From NCBI GenBank assembly GCA_963978545.1, contig OZ021732.1:25244688-25308687 (forward strand): 64,000 bases of DNA, in the 5' to 3' direction. Position numbers and translations under genes: made by a program. Positions 41,748 to 54,876 of this stretch are shown in pieces. Numbering within the stretch: position 1 is the stretch's first letter; every line of letters begins with the position of its first letter. The notes beneath the pieces are model-generated. The model saw only the letters and a program-made list of their open reading frames with translations, made no database searches and had not been told where the DNA came from. Source of the stretch: Linyphia triangularis (taxonomy: Eukaryota > Arthropoda > Arachnida > Araneae > Linyphiidae).

Positions 41748-43369
41748 CGGACTATGAAAGCAAAAGGAACAATGAGGCACTTTTAAATCGAAAACCGTTG
41801 AGAAATAATGAGCCAAACATTTCCAGGTGTTTTCTATGAAGCATGCTGCAGTTGATGGCTGTTTTCTCTCAAGTAAATCACTTACTTATTGATGTAAGGA
41901 AATCACAATGGAAAAAGAACATGCTTTTTAAATTATAAAAATATATATTTCTGAAATTAGTCGCAAATATTGGTAATTTTAATTAATTTAAATGTATTTA
42001 AAAATTGAACGATTTTGTTTCATTATAAAACTTGGTATTTGAGTTGTATTATCTTAAGGTATTTTTATGAGTATTTAACTAAATAGACAGAATTTCATGA
42101 AACTATAGTGTAGTTCTATGCTTACATATAGATAATCTATCTATCCGTATACTTGGAAATATTTTCATTTTTTAAAAAACGAATGCGTGCTAAAAGTGAT
42201 TACTAAACTTATGAATTCAAAAATTCTAATTATGTATTTCCTTTAGAACTTCCCTTTTCATTTTTGCATTTTTTAGCGCCGAGTATGGCTTATACTGGCT
42301 TGAGCCAGTTCTTTGAAGCATCACCAATCTATATATATATATAAAAAAAAAACAGATTTCTATTCTTCTATATCTTTTTGATATAATTTAACACTTTACT
42401 CTATCTCGCCAATCGTCACACCGCTCCTGCTCTCCTCGCCTTTAGAAGTAAAGTCTTGTTTTAATTCGACCACTACTAGCTTATTAAGACTGTCAACACA
42501 ACTGCACCGTTACATGTATTGCATCCCCTTTCATTAATTTATTTCATAGTTTTTTTTTTCATTGTCTCATATAATGTGGTAAAAAGGTAAAATTTTACTG
42601 ATATTTTTTTCCCAAAAATTTAAAAATTTTTAAATTATCAAAAAATGAACTCAAAGAATGAACTAAACTTTAAAACCAATTTATTTTGCGTATACGTACA
42701 GTTTTTTTTTTTTTTTTTTTTTTTCTTGTCTGATGCTAATTCTATAAATTGAAAATAATAATAAGGTTTAAGAGGCAGACCTTGATATTTGGTGAGTAGG
42801 TAAAAAGAAATTATCACTTATTAAAATGACATAAATTAAAAACTCCAAAATAGCGTCTAATATATTTTTTTTGATATTTGAAATCCTTACAATCAATGCA
42901 TGTGCAGTAACTCCACCTGTAATAGTCTTTTGCTATTTTAATTTTCATATATAAGTGAAAACAATTTATGTCATTTCATTAAGTGATCTTTTTCGTACCT
43001 ACTAGCCAAATTCAAATGTTTTATAAAAAGTAGTTTCTAAATGCACTGGGCTAGAAGATTGTAACACAGCGAGTATAGGGATCGATCCTTACTAATACTT
43101 CCTCTTAAGGGTTTCAAACAATTATTTTATGCACTGTAGTCTATAGAATGTCTTAATGGTTGCTTGAAAAAAGTAAACGCACTGTGATCTCAACTATACA
43201 CTTCTTTCTTTAAAACGCTTGCAAAATTCAACATTTCCAATTATAGGAACACTCCAATTTCAAATTTTTTTAATAGTTTAAGTATAAATGGTATTGTTTT
43301 GCCCATATTTATTTTGTAGGTAAGAAAAAATAATATAACCCCCCCCCCCCAAAAAAAAAAAAAAAAAAA
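41748..43369. other. AT-rich intergenic DNA
   Basis: No gene seen. It contains a poly-T run at about 42703-42724 and, at its right edge, a 12-C run plus A run at 43339-43369. Confidence 0.5.
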
Positions 43370-43860
43370 GGTTTTGAATATAAATCCTTTATATGCATTG
43401 CCAATTTTTATATTCGTTAACACAGCGTCGATTCTGTAAACAGCATGTGCTTGGCGTTTGCATCTAATTTCAAACATCAAAAACATTTCTATCAGCAAAA
43501 TGTGTGGCAAACTACGTTTCAAAATATATTTATTAAAAATGAACGCGAATTTATGCACTCACATACAATTATCATTTATTTATTCTGATTAAAACAATTT
43601 TATTATTTTTTAACTAAAAACAATTTTGTTAAACAGGAAAGAGTTTTTTCAATAGTCAGTTGAATGCTATTTTAGAGCGATTGAATGACGGCAAGTTGGT
43701 ATATTAGTATTCCGTAAAAGTGACCTTTTAGTGACGGTGACAACCACCAACATCTGATAGAACGCATTGTCATCCACTTCGAATCTATCTGTAAGTTTCA
43801 GCCCGATTGGATGACGGCGTGGTTAATAAGGTCTCCGCATAGTCCACCACCATCGACACA
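43370..43860 (-). repeat. Dispersed repeat, inverted partner of 6375-6840
   Basis: Landmarks in inverted order relative to 6375-6840: tcctttatatgcattgccaatttt (43387), agcatgtgcttgg, aatttatgcactcac, ctattttagagcga, gtgaccttttagtgac, gaacgcattgtcatc and aagtttcagcccgattgg (43793-43810). Confidence 0.6.
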
Positions 43861-44246
43861 CAAAATCGAAGTTATTATACAGGATTTAAGAAATATAATT
43901 TTGTCTGAATATAAAGAAGTAAAGACAGCAACATCAATTGATTTTTTTTTCTTTAGTCCAAAATACTTTTCCCACGTGAAATATTTTTCTCCAGAAGAGA
44001 ATTTCTTTCTATTATAATTGACCAAAGCGTAAACAGTGAAAGAGAGAAGTAAAAACTTTTTTTTTCTTCTTTTTTTTTTTCCAAGCTCGGGGGCATAACG
44101 GCTCGTGAAGATGGTTTTCAAGGGTGACGCTGTTCAATTGAGCGGAACTTCTCCCTCCAGGTCGAAATAAACTAATTCCCATTGCCGCATTTAATGATGG
44201 ATTCTTGCTTTTTATGTCAGATCGTTTAACTGGTTTGACAAACACG

Positions 44247-44281
<35 letters not shown>

Positions 44282-44452
44282 CACATGAATTTTCGAAAAG
44301 TTGGAAGAAAACATAATCGCTAAATAAAATTACTAATCTTATCTATTACTATTACTTTATTACTTATCTTATCACTATCTTATTACTATTTTAACCACTT
44401 TATCAAATGAATATAAAGCGGGCAATGTGTAGCTTCACCACTTTCATTTATT
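43861..44452. other. Low-complexity gap
   Basis: T runs at about 44057-44081 and 44247-44272. Lys-rich minus ORFs here are translations of those runs. No gene. Confidence 0.6.
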
Positions 44453-45339
44453 AGTACAGGAAAAATAGCCCAAAAATGGAGAGTTGAAAAACAAAATTCG
44501 TTCATTCTTGAAATTTTGGTTATAACAACTTTTTGGTAGTAGAATACAAGATCCGATGAGTCCCCAAAATTTAAAGGGGTGGAACACTGTTTTTGAGGGG
44601 GAGGGGGGTAAAATCCACCCAAAATTAAACTTTTCAATATTGGTCGAGTAAGGTATCATTTTTTAAGCATTTTTTGTGCTGAATCGAATGAAATAACTTT
44701 CAGATAAATTGGAACTCTTCTTTTTAAGATGAAATAGGTTTTGTGGGTCAAATATTTGAAAATCATTAAATTGATTAAGCAAAATGCATTGAAGAAATTT
44801 TTATTGAGTAAAAACTAAAGCAAGTTTCTCGATTGGTAGTTTTTTAAAGGAAACTTTTCTGATAAATTATGGCATACAATGTATGACACCTGCTCATTCA
44901 ATTTTGGATTCCAAAATGCTCGAATTACTGCACAAACAGTATCAACAATGTCTGAAAATAAGGGAATTGTTCTCGTCAAACAAATTGCCTTTTTAATGCT
45001 GTCTGATGTTCATGAGTTCTCATTTATCGTCTAAATAAGCTTTTCCTAATAAAAGTAAATTATTACACTCCTTCCCCTTATACATAATCACAAATGGTAG
45101 AAATATTAAAATATTCGTGGTTGGCAGTGGTTTTCTGAAACAATTATAGGAAATCAATACAGTGATAAATCTAGCATTATCACTTTACCTTTTATTACGC
45201 CACCTCCTTCATATCTTGAAACTGTATATACAGCTTTAGTGATGGCAATTGATGCTGAACAACTTCCTGGTTTGAAAATTATTTTTGTAACTTTTGACTT
45301 GCCTTTATATATGAAGGTATTGGATAACCCTATTAATTG

Positions 45340-46128
45340 GTATTAACCCTATCAGTCCCACTGGAATCACTACTGCAGAAAGTTGTGGTGAGAATAGGAG
45401 GATTTCATTTACTAATGCCCTTCCTTCGTTCATTCGGATACATAATGGTGGATACTGGACTGTTGTCTGTTGTGTATTCTGAAAATACTACGAAACATAT
45501 ACTTTCAGGGAGCGCTTGTTCTCATGCTGTCAGAGCACATATTTTGTTGGCTGTAGCTCAGTATAATTTACATCTGAAGGACATATACAAATGGACGAAG
45601 AGTGGACGGGCAGCGAAAGGAGCGATAGGGTATTTCAAAAACTCTTATCATAACAAGAGAAACAATTTCATCAGATCCTAACATTATAAATCTAACAAGA
45701 AAAGTATGGGAAGTCTTGGAAAGAGAAGTTCCACAGTTATGTTGTGGATCCAGTACCTTGAAATGGCAACACTGGTAAGAAAATTCATACTAGCAGAAAG
45801 GACTGGTGCTTGGGAGACGCATTTGATGACTGTTAAACATATAGTTCCATATTTTATTGCAAGGAAATGCATTTACTATTAAAAAGCATGCCTTATTTAT
45901 TTGCAACAAATATCTACTCAGTTGCAAAAACATATGCTTTAGTCTGATTATCATAAGTTTACAAAGGGATATTTCACTATCGGGAGAACCAACACATTTT
46001 TCAGTGATATTTCTCCTGATATGGTCATTGATCAATTTGTTAATCGAGAGTTCAAAGTTGTGGGAATTATTGTTCAAAGAGGGTTCACTGAGGATGTCTT
46101 GAGCTCACATGTTTTAAGGAAACCGGCA
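45340..46128 (+). pseudogene. CXC-tail transposon protein, N-side part (decayed)
   Basis: The clearest segment is RIGGFHLLMPFLRSFGYIM followed by LSGSACSHAVRAHILLAVAQ (within 45337-45681). This matches the recalled family pattern GGFHLLMSFLG..G then a TGxAYARAVRxH-like motif. Further right, in other frames, are LEMATLVRKFILAERTGAW and the FTIGRTNTFFSDISPDMVID and REFKVVGIIVQRGFTEDVLS segments (about 45950-46110), all expected in this order. At least three frameshifts or stops break it. It is cut at 46128 by the nested element and continues at 48577. Confidence 0.65.
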
Positions 46129-46137
46129 ATGTCACAC

Positions 46138-48567
46138 TAGGGGGGTTCAAAAATATATGGGTAAATTTTTTTTTTTACCTAGAGACCAAGACACCCCCTC
46201 ATTTTTTTACATCTACCCATACAAATGTTCTAGCAAAATTTCAGAATCCTACTCCAATTAAAAGATGGCGCTCAATGAACAGTAAAATTTCTTATTTTGT
46301 GCGTTTTTGGGTAATTGTAGTGGATTTGGTAATAAGTATAATTGAAAGCAATTTTCTTAAAGAAAGTTTTTATTTATACCATAATTAATTTTTTTTTTAA
46401 ATAAGTTAGTAAAAGTTTATGAAATAATTAAACTGTAGAGGGCCCTGCTCACAAACGCTCGTTAATCCTCATGCTACTCCATTATCTTTTTAAATTCTGA
46501 TAAAATTGCCCCTATAAATTAGGCGGTATAAAATCCTGAAAAGCATTCAAAATAAGCTATTAATACACCTAAATACGAAATGAATAATTAGTGTGGTGTT
46601 ATGTAGATCAGTAGAGGTGTTTATTTCATCATTTAACCAAGCATTACAGTAACACTTGGCTACATTTTTTGTAAGCCGAAAATGGTCGATATGAAATTAT
46701 CTAAATACCAAAACATAATTTCAAATCATAAAATTATCACTCAATAAATAGTGGACTAGCGAGTATAAATAGTTTCTAACTTTCAGCTCTATTCAAAGTT
46801 TCTAAATGTATAGCTGTACTTAATGAACATTTTCAAACGACACTCAATCTTCTACCAAGAACAACATCTAATTGAAATCAATCGAATGAATAGTTAATAA
46901 CATGTAAAAAATATGGGTTGGGTATGGAAATTGTAAACAACATAAATCGTGTAGATGGTGCCATTCAGATTATCGTAACCACTGTCATTGTAGAGACATG
47001 TTCGATAACGAAACATTGAAAAATTACCATATCAAGAGTTCTTTTTGTAAGTAAAAAGTAAATGTCAAGAGTTCTTTTTGTTACAAATTCTCCAAGACTG
47101 GCGTTATCTTTCAACATTTTTAATAGCTCGCACCCTTTTATATTTCTGGAATCTTTTGTGTTATTCATATCTGAAATACTTTTTAATTTTTCCTTTGCTG
47201 TAATTCTAAGTGAAAATATGGCTTAACCAACCAATTCATTTGAAAGATACCACATAAGCTTTTCCAGAGGCGATTCCAATTTTAAAATCCATTATCTTAT
47301 ACTTTTTAACGTTTTTCCACAAGTTCAGGTCACCAACAGAAGCAAGTGTGGCTTCTATCCATGTCTTTACTGTACAAAAAAAGCATTGAACTGTACAAAT
47401 AGCTGGAGCTGCATTTCTTCTCTCTATTAGTTATACGGAAACCCTCTTGCTGGTCTCTGAATAGAAGGATTTAAAAATGTACAGGAGTTTAGCTATCCAC
47501 TGTGCGTAATGAATTGATGAAACTGCTCTGCAATTGATTTTCTCTGGTATATTGCCCAAAACGATTACTTTCAACTCGATTACTTCTTTATAATCATCTC
47601 TAACTATTATAGATTTATACATAGATGAAAGAAAGGCTACAGTTGAAACTTTAAACTTTTTAACGTCTTTTTTCAGTTATAAATCTTGAAAGTTTGTTTG
47701 TGCAATTCTTTTTCAAACGGCTTTAAATCTGTTGAAGAGAGAAACCTCTGTGAAACATGATGGTCCATAGCACAACTAAAATAACTTTGCCAATATTAAT
47801 TACATGACATGGTGTCAACAGGCTAGCCACAATAGTTCACGTCCGATTTTTTCTCCAAATTAATGCATGCCTCTTATACACAAGCAATAGTCATACTTGT
47901 AGTATCAAAACTTTGTCCAAATTTAATTCTCAACTTGCCATTGTCTAGCATAAGAACAGTTTTTGGAAATATATTTCGCTGTTCTTCCACCACTCAACTT
48001 TGAGACACTAAGAAGTTTTTCAATACCATCTCTCGAAACATATAGAGACAAACGGTCAATCTTTCTTAATCCAAAAGATTTTAGCAGAAGTTTGCCGTTC
48101 CAATGAAGGGCTACAGGACAGTCAGATTTGAATTTACCCATTGCTTAATTCAGCGTATTCTTTTCTAGGTTTTTTGACCCCTCTTTAAAGAGGAAACGCT
48201 CGAGGAACATGCCCCAAAGCTGCGACTACTGGAACAATCAAACGAAATGCTTCACAATCATACGTTGTTTTTGATAATATGGATGTTGCCAGATACAGTA
48301 GATAACTGTTGCAAAACTATGTTACATGTATTTAAAACACATAAAAACTTTTTTTTTTGTAAAAATGTAGCCATGCGTTCTTATCAGCATAAAACTCGAA
48401 AATTATGCGAAATTACAAAGAAGTACAAAAAGGAATGGTCATTGAGCGCCGTCTGCTTATATGAGTAGGAAGCTAAAATTTTAGGAGAATAATACTATGG
48501 GTAAATGTAAAAAAATTAGGGGGTGTCTTGGTCTGTAGCTGAAAAAAAAGTTTTTTGAACCACCCTA
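46138..48567 (-). mobile_element. Nested 2.43-kb DNA transposon, 9-bp TSD
   Basis: Flanked by ATGTCACAC on both sides (46129-46137 and 48568-48576). The ends start TAGGGGGGTTCAAAAA (left) and TAGGGTGGTTCAAAAA (reverse complement of the right). The inverted arms run ~140 bp and share gaccaagacacccccta/tc, tttttttacat, acccata and the inner ggcgctcaatga. A 9-bp duplication with long arms recalls Mutator-like or related superfamilies, but I do not assign one. The interior encodes a decayed protein on the minus strand. It inserted into the coding relic of the surrounding element. Confidence 0.85.
46960..48150 (-). pseudogene. Transposase-like relic of the nested element
   Basis: Read right to left, four segments occur in the order I recall for a widespread transposon protein of invertebrates. 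DRLSLYVSRDGIEKLLSVSKL (47923-48141) recalls DRLPVLVSG..V..LLGVPKL. FGQSFDTTSMTIACV (about 47880) recalls the CFDTTxxNTG segment with its probable catalytic Asp. VRDDYKEVIELKVIVLGNIP plus HYAQWIAKLLYIFKSF (47431-47622) recalls the RDDY.EL.EL..IFLG and H.ARWMAK.IY segment. ASLGEFVTKRTLDIYF (46965-47168) recalls the tail region. Stops and frameshifts separate the segments. Confidence 0.65.
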
Positions 48568-48576
48568 ATGTCACAC

Positions 48577-49930
48577 ATTACTTGAGCACTTGAAGATTTT
48601 TTGGACACCACATTTTTTTACAACATGTAGATGTTTGGGAAACTTGTGTGAAGAGAGGCAACAATTACATTACAAAAATAAAGAAACTATCGAAATTAAA
48701 TAATCCTTTTTCTAATTCAGCTACAGTTGTAGTATCTCTTGGGATAGTCATCACTAGTATAGACTTGATTAACTGTCACATGTCAAAATATATTGGTCAG
48801 AAGATTATTTCACAATTCGTTAGGAAAAAATTTGGAGACGTAAAAATCAAAAGAAGCGATAATGTATGATCTCTTGCTGCAGTAAATCCCTTGATCCGAA
48901 TAAATGAAAAAGTAATCAACAATGCTCCAATGACACTGATGTTACTGTTTTTATCAAATTCACAGAATTAAAAACAGTTAATCAAGATGCTCACACTTGT
49001 TCTTCAAAGCAACAATATTGATGTGAAACAGGATGTTTATTATGCAGATATTCTTATTCTTCGAACAGCCTTAGAGAAATCTGCCGAACTTCAGCCTACT
49101 ATCATCAGCCAAGGTTTAATCCCAAGACACACAGTGTACATCTTAATCATAATGATTGCACTTGCCTCAGAGGAGAAACTTAAATTGCTATTGAATCCGA
49201 AAATAAGACGTGTCAGGATACAAATTTATCACTCAAAAAACTTACAGCCGCAACATTCAAATGTTGAAAACTACATTCTTCTTGCCCATGGATGCGACAT
49301 CAGTGGATGCGATGCTACAAGTGCAATCCATAGAAAAGAGAAAAAAAGTTTTGAAGTTGTTTCAAACTAATAGCATATTAATGGACTGTATTAAAATATT
49401 CTCCAAATTGAATGCCTACCGGGAAAGATGCTGGAGAGCGTTTTTCCCTTTTTCGTATGGAGCAAAGGATCATAACCATGACAAATTTCGCCACAGTTTT
49501 TCCAGAGAAATACTTCAGAAGAAGACAACTAGATGGGAATCCTTAACCTCCACTTCCGCAAGAGGAGCTCAGCACTCATATCGAGTGTACTACCAAATAC
49601 AGATATGGCTCAGCTATCAACTACTTCCAGAAGATGGGATTACATTCATAGGGAGAGTGAGTGAACTATACCCTGAATAAGCAACTTTATAACCTGCCAC
49701 TGATGCAATACACAAACTGATTTTTTGTACATGTAAAGGATATTATTCAACCCAACAGTGCGGTTGCGTTAAAAATGGCGTGCGTTGTTCTGCTTTCTGC
49801 AAAAACTGTAAGGGAATGACCAGCAGTAATTCTAAAGTGGATGACTTTGACAATGATGATATTGGACAGTTTTGCATCCATAATGAAATAAACTCATAAA
49901 CTGACTCTGATGTTGATAGCTTATGTAAGA
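48577..49930 (+). pseudogene. CXC-tail transposon protein, C-side part (decayed)
   Basis: Continuation of 45340-46128 after the nested insertion. Segments in order: LNNPFSNSATVVVSLGIVIT and INCHMSKYIGQKIISQF (48648-48869); NIDVKQDVYYADILILRTAL (48987 on), which in relatives is an acidic DADTLI-type motif suggestive of a PIN/FEN-like fold; HGCDISGCDATSA (about 49288-49327), matching H.I.GCDTTSA; then, in the next frame, RGAQHSYRVYYQIQIWLSY (about 49560-49620); and finally the Cys-rich tail FCTCK...CGCVKNGVRCSAFCKNCKG (about 49722-49820). It needs several frame changes and two stops. The family function is unproven. Confidence 0.65.
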
Positions 49931-50450
49931 TGATAAAAATTAATAATAATTGGTAAATTAAAGCCTTTTGTACAATGAAATTTATGTCGGTGTTTCTATG
50001 TGGATTTTCGAATATTGTGCATATAAAACCCATTATATCTTAAAAATTAGTGTTCCGATCTATCTGAAAGTTATTTCATTCAATTAAGCACAAAAATTGC
50101 ATAAAAAACGATACCTTACTCGACCAATATCAAAAAGTTTAACTTTGGAGACAATAACCCCCCCCCCCCCCCTTTCCCTCAAAAACAGTGCTCCACCCCT
50201 TTAAATTTTGGGGACTCATTGGATCTTGTATTCTACTGCCAAAAAGATGTTATAGCCGAAGTTTCAAGAATGAACGAATTTTGTTTTTCAAATATCGTAT
50301 TTTTCCTGTACTATATTTATTTTATTGAATTTAATTAGGGGTATGTTATTCTCACGAACTGTTGTCACGCACATATTTGCAAATTGTGTTCTTTCTTTAT
50401 TGTACAAAGGCATTTTTAATTATAGCGTATTATTATAACGTGGTTTTTAT

Positions 50451-51215
50451 TACTTTCAATTACCCATATGTATTATGCATAAGGTAATTAATGAAAGTAT
50501 AGTATTGTGTAAAAAAAAAAAAAAAAAAAATTCCCATTTCTCCGCATTTTGGAACACTCGGATTTCAAAAAAGTGATCTAGAAAAAAGGTATGTCTGTGG
50601 TCAGCATAACTCCCGAACAAATTGACCTATGATGTTCAAATTTGGTGAGTAGATTGGTGATGGCCCAAGGACCTACAATTAAGGTTTTCGTCAAAATTGC
50701 GTATGCGCATAAGGTAGTTGCCATTAAAAAAATCATGTTTTTCAATTATTGCTAAAAAACGGCTCCAATGATTTTGATAAAAATCGCTGTGCTAATGCCT
50801 CTTAAGGTGTTCTTAACATCCCCACCACCAAAATTCTCGTAAAAATGCTTTAATGGTGTAAAAAGTTGAAAAACGAATGCCTTCAACACAGAGTTCTCTT
50901 TCCTTGAGCATACCTCATCAACGATTGCTTTTTCTTCTCCCTCCCCCCCCCATTTTTTCTTATAAAAAAGGATAATATAAGGATTATCGAAAAGTATATC
51001 GCCAAAATCGCCATTTTGTTGGAGTATTTTTTTTTTTTTTTTTTTTATTTTTTTTTTTTTTTTTTTTAGACCCATACAAAAATTACCACCAAAAATATCC
51101 CCAAATGGCCATTTCTTCTAAAAGTATGATGAAAATATACAAACGGTAAATGACACAAATCCACGTTAGTATTATAAGTTAATTGAAAGCTATGCGATGT
51201 TCCACACCCCTAATA
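50451..51215 (+). repeat. Hairpin-headed dispersed repeat, longest copy
   Basis: Head at 50451-50500, then atttctccgcattttggaac, gtgatctagaaaaaaggtatgtctgtgg, gcataactcccgaac, cgtatgcgcataaggtagttgcc, a C run, a T-rich insert (51027-51068) and the end gttaattgaaagctatgcgatgttccacacccc. No coding signal. Its left edge is only 138 bp from the end of the 44453-50312 transposon. Confidence 0.65.
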
Positions 51216-53199
51216 TTTAACATGAAGAAAGGGACCTCTTTTTTTTTTAAAAAATCCTTTTTTTCCTACGTTTTTAGATATGTGTGTGTTTGCTGGTAAA
51301 ATTTTAGGAGTCCTATTAAACAACACTTGTTGTCATCAAATCGAGATGAAAATCGACAAATGTACTCGTTATCGACGACAATGCATTCTAGCAAGTTTTG
51401 AGAGGGAAAAGTTAGTCAATGGCACGGAATTGATCGCTTTTTAGCAGTGGTCAAAAACTATGAAAACTCGATCTTAACACAATATCGTCAAAATAAGTTG
51501 CAGTTGTACATAAAAGTTGGTAATGCATATATGAGTTTTATACTAAAACCATGTTTTGATAGGTTAATCTTTTAAGGAAAAACTTTAGTAAACCTATTTA
51601 ATGTATTTTAGTTTAACGTATATTTAAAGTAATTGCATTTACAATATTTAAAGAGAGATTCTAAGGTATGATATTTTATAAATTAACAAAGAATAATAAT
51701 AATATTTCTTTTATAATAACGTGCAAAAAATTAAAACTTTTTTTAATCAGAAATCTTGGCAAAAGTTAGACTTTATCGCGAAGAGCTCCGTAAAGTAACG
51801 TTATATCACCAGTGCGATAAAATACTTTACCGCATGTCTCGTGCTCAAAATGCCTTGCGCTTAAGTCTTAGAAACTCAACTGCGTTCTTAAAATTTGCGA
51901 AATTCAACTGAAATAAGATATGAAAACATTTAACTATAAAACATTTAAAACTTATTTTAAAGGTATTACAAGGAATTAAATATCACTGAAAGAAACAAAA
52001 CAAAAAATTTCGGACGTCTTGTAGATATGTTAAATATATTTCAGTTTCCCACGAAGCATACTCTTATTTCTCCAAATTCCAAGAATAATTCTAACAAATG
52101 AAGAAAATAAATTGGAAATTAATCCAATACATGCTTCTACCAGCAAAAAATGTTATAATGAATATTTTAGCAACTTTTTATTATAATTTTATTGCGAAAT
52201 ATCGTCTGCAGAAAACCAATTAAAGAGTCTAACGATTTATTGGAGAAGATTAAAGCTATACTTCCATCTTTGCATAATTTATTCATTCAGCTATCGTAGT
52301 TACTGAAAATAAGAAATTCCATACATATAGTTTCAAGAAAGATATTAGGTTGAAAAATTACTTCGTTATGCTATTACTATTAGGAATGAAATATTTTCGT
52401 GATCTCTAATGGTAAAATCAGCATTCGAAACTTCTTTTTCTTGCATTTACAAGGGCATTTTATTTTCAAGGATATCTTTCTGAATTTGCACAGAAGAAAA
52501 AACTTTTTTGTATGAGAAAATAACTGAATTTTTTTTAACTGTATTAATATTAAAGGTTCCTTTTTTTCCGACATAGATTTTAGTAAAGGGTCCTGATAAC
52601 AAAGTTGGAATTTTATGAAAGTCAGCAATCTTAATTGAATTACTCTAAAACAAAATGCCTAGAAGAACAATATATTCTTCAATCTATGGTAATTGTTGGC
52701 ATAATTTAGAATATCATTTGCACGTAAAAGAGTGATTACATTCGATGCGAATAAAACTCTTTTGTAAAATTCATTCTATTTTCCATAGTTTAAAGAGAAA
52801 TTTTTGACGAAACATACGAGTTTTAATTCTCATAAAACCTATGTTGTTATATTAATGATATTTTTCTAAATACAGTAAGAACCTATTCTTGGCAAAAGAA
52901 CTCACGAAAATTACGTTTTAAAGGTCAACTATACATAAATAGAATCGAACAGTTAATACTATATTTAAACATGTATTTTAGCGTAGTCATGAAAAGGCAT
53001 TTGTATAACAATTCTGCGTTCCTTTTATGAAAAGTTTATTCTAACAAAATTTAATAATTACTTTCCTACTATTAAAAATTCTACTGTTCATTTATAATAA
53101 CAATTTCTTTGCTGGAAATAATATCTGGAAGTGAGATGATAAAAATATTCTACTTTGTTTTTTTTTCTAAAAAAATATCGTACTTGTATTCAATTATCG

Positions 53200-53230
<31 letters not shown>

Positions 53231-53789
53231 TTATGATACGACCCATCTGACTTTCATGCCTTCTTGAATAAATTTTGTTCTTGTGTAACAATACCTGTTT
53301 GAAATGTATTTCTGGTTGTTTATTATAGAGGTAAATGCTTCACGTTCTTTTACCATAATTAATGTCTCTAGTAGCAATGCTTCGTATATATATATAAAAA
53401 TATCTTTGCAGAATATAAAACTTAAATTAGATTTCAGGATATCAGTGACATGAATAGAAATATTTTAATGTTAATCTCGAAACATGCTATAGAAGATTAA
53501 TAGTCAAAAAGTAGATTTCAAAAGTGGAATAAACACACTTTCCATTCATTATAGAAAAACAAGTGCTCCCTTTTCAAAGTATTGAAAGATTAATATCAAT
53601 CGTAATCCATAAGTTAAACCATCAGCATAATTGACACTTCAGATTGAACTTCGATAGGTACTATGGACTGACTAATAATAGCTAAAGTAGGTGATTTCTT
53701 AGGATGGCATTGATGAAAGATAAACGACTTGTAGCTATTTCGATTTTAAAGTAATTAAATATTAATGGTCAAATAGTTCACGTAAAAAG
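51216..53789. other. AT-rich intergenic DNA
   Basis: No supported gene. Fragments of the 6375/43370 family occur at about 51290-51560. Poly-T runs occur at 53199-53225 and elsewhere. Confidence 0.5.
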
Positions 53790-54030
53790 ATTTGGTGAAT
53801 AGAAATTTAAAATGGAGTTTATGCATGTCGATGTCACAGTCAACTGCCTAATGCTAGATAAAAATAAAATATGTGTTGGCTGCACAAATGAATCCCAATA
53901 AAAATATATCTGTAAACATTTTGCCAAGTTCGTCATGCAATAGCTATGACCATGAAATGCATTTTGATTTAAAGTAGAGCCAAGTTTAACATCGTTGTAA
54001 ATTGTGAGCAATGAAAATTAATAAAATGTT
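53790..54030 (+). repeat. Dispersed repeat, partner of 21465-21715
   Basis: Shares with 21465-21715 an aaaaaNatctctgtaaa box, gcaatagctatgacc / gcaatggctatagct, agagccaagtttaacat and the closing tatgttct-like end. Same orientation. Confidence 0.55.
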
Positions 54031-54077
54031 CTGTATCAACATTTAGAAACATCCAATATGTTTTATCTAAAACTAGG

Positions 54078-54173
54078 AGAGATTGACCAAGGTCAGTAAG
54101 AACGGCCAGTCTACAATGGTCCACATCGGGGTTGGCAAAATGTCGAGTGATATTAACCAGCGTATTTGTGCTA
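54078..54173 (+). repeat. Dispersed repeat, partner of 15614-15710
   Basis: Shared: gattgNccaagNtcagtaa, ccagtctaNaa, gtccacat and agcgtatttgtgctactgg. Confidence 0.55.
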
Positions 54174-54599
54174 CTGGATGCTCTGTATATCTGATATCCC
54201 CTATCCTAACTTTTCATTTCACACTTTACAAAACGCAATAAAAACAAAGAATGAATTGAGGATTTCATTTCTAAACTTAACTTTTTCGCTTTTTTCTTGG
54301 TTTTGTATATTAGTACTTAGTACCTCAGCCAAATTTCTTTAAAATCGTGCATATGTTTTTTCTTCCAAGTGTTCAATTTTGGTTTGGGCGGCTACGGAAT
54401 TTTTATAAAAAATAAATGTGGTTTCGTTGTTCCATTTATGAACCCACAACACAAAGCCATAACTGAATTATCGAAACAGAATCCTCCCAAGGGTGTCGTC
54501 TGCAAAAAATAATCCGTCTTCTTCGAATACCAAAACACCCGAAAGTTGAAATTTCTACACCTAAAACCACAACACATCATCAGCCGCAATTGAGGATAC

Positions 54600-54876
54600 C
54601 CACTTTTCGATATTTATCTACACCCGCCGCACACAATCGCTCCGAAAAGAGAAGGTTGAAGAGGAGGGGGGGGGGGGGGGACACTTAAATTCGAACCGAT
54701 TCCACGCGGAGGGATGAGGGGGGGGGGGGTATGAACACAAAACACGCGCACGCGTTCGAAATCGTGCAGGGGTCGCGTGGCAGATGTCGAACGTCGGTTG
54801 GGGGAGAGGCAGATGTCCGAAAGTGAGAACGAGGGAGAGGAGAGGCAACAGGCCGCATTTCATCAAATGGAACGGA
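54600..54876 (+). promoter_or_regulatory. CpG-rich promoter / 5'UTR with two long G runs
   Basis: The only strongly CG-rich stretch in the right half; CG dinucleotides are frequent (ccgccgcac, cacgcgcacgcgttcg). It sits immediately upstream of the first coding exon. It contains a 15-G run (54666-54680) and a 12-G run (54718-54729), both on the coding strand, which could form G-quadruplexes. An out-of-frame ATG at 54867 opens a 9-codon ORF overlapping the main start and may dampen translation. No TATA box is evident, so this is a CpG-island-like, TATA-less promoter by inference. The Pro-rich minus-strand ORFs here are mirror readings of the G runs. Confidence 0.55.

Larger units (their letters stand above)
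44453..50312 (+). mobile_element. DNA transposon with ~300-bp TIRs, CXC-tail family
   Basis: The left arm 44453-~44755 pairs with the reverse complement of 50011-50312. Both start AGTACAGGAAAAATA and share gttgaaaaacaaaattcgttcattcttgaaa (left) versus its near-identical complement (right), ccccaaaatttaaaggggtgg, an ~15-nt C or G run region, and ctttcagata. The coding relic runs left to right on the plus strand. Excluding the nested element (46138-48567), the host element is about 3.43 kb. The target-site duplication is unclear: ATTTATT occurs on the left flank and 2 bp away from the right end. Confidence 0.8.

Noticed and set aside
43241..43558. 105-residue minus ORF
   Set aside because: Spans a C run, an A run and a dispersed repeat; the Phe/Gly tracts are homopolymer translations.
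44012..44314. 100-residue minus ORF with Lys runs
   Set aside because: Lys tracts are poly-T on the plus strand.
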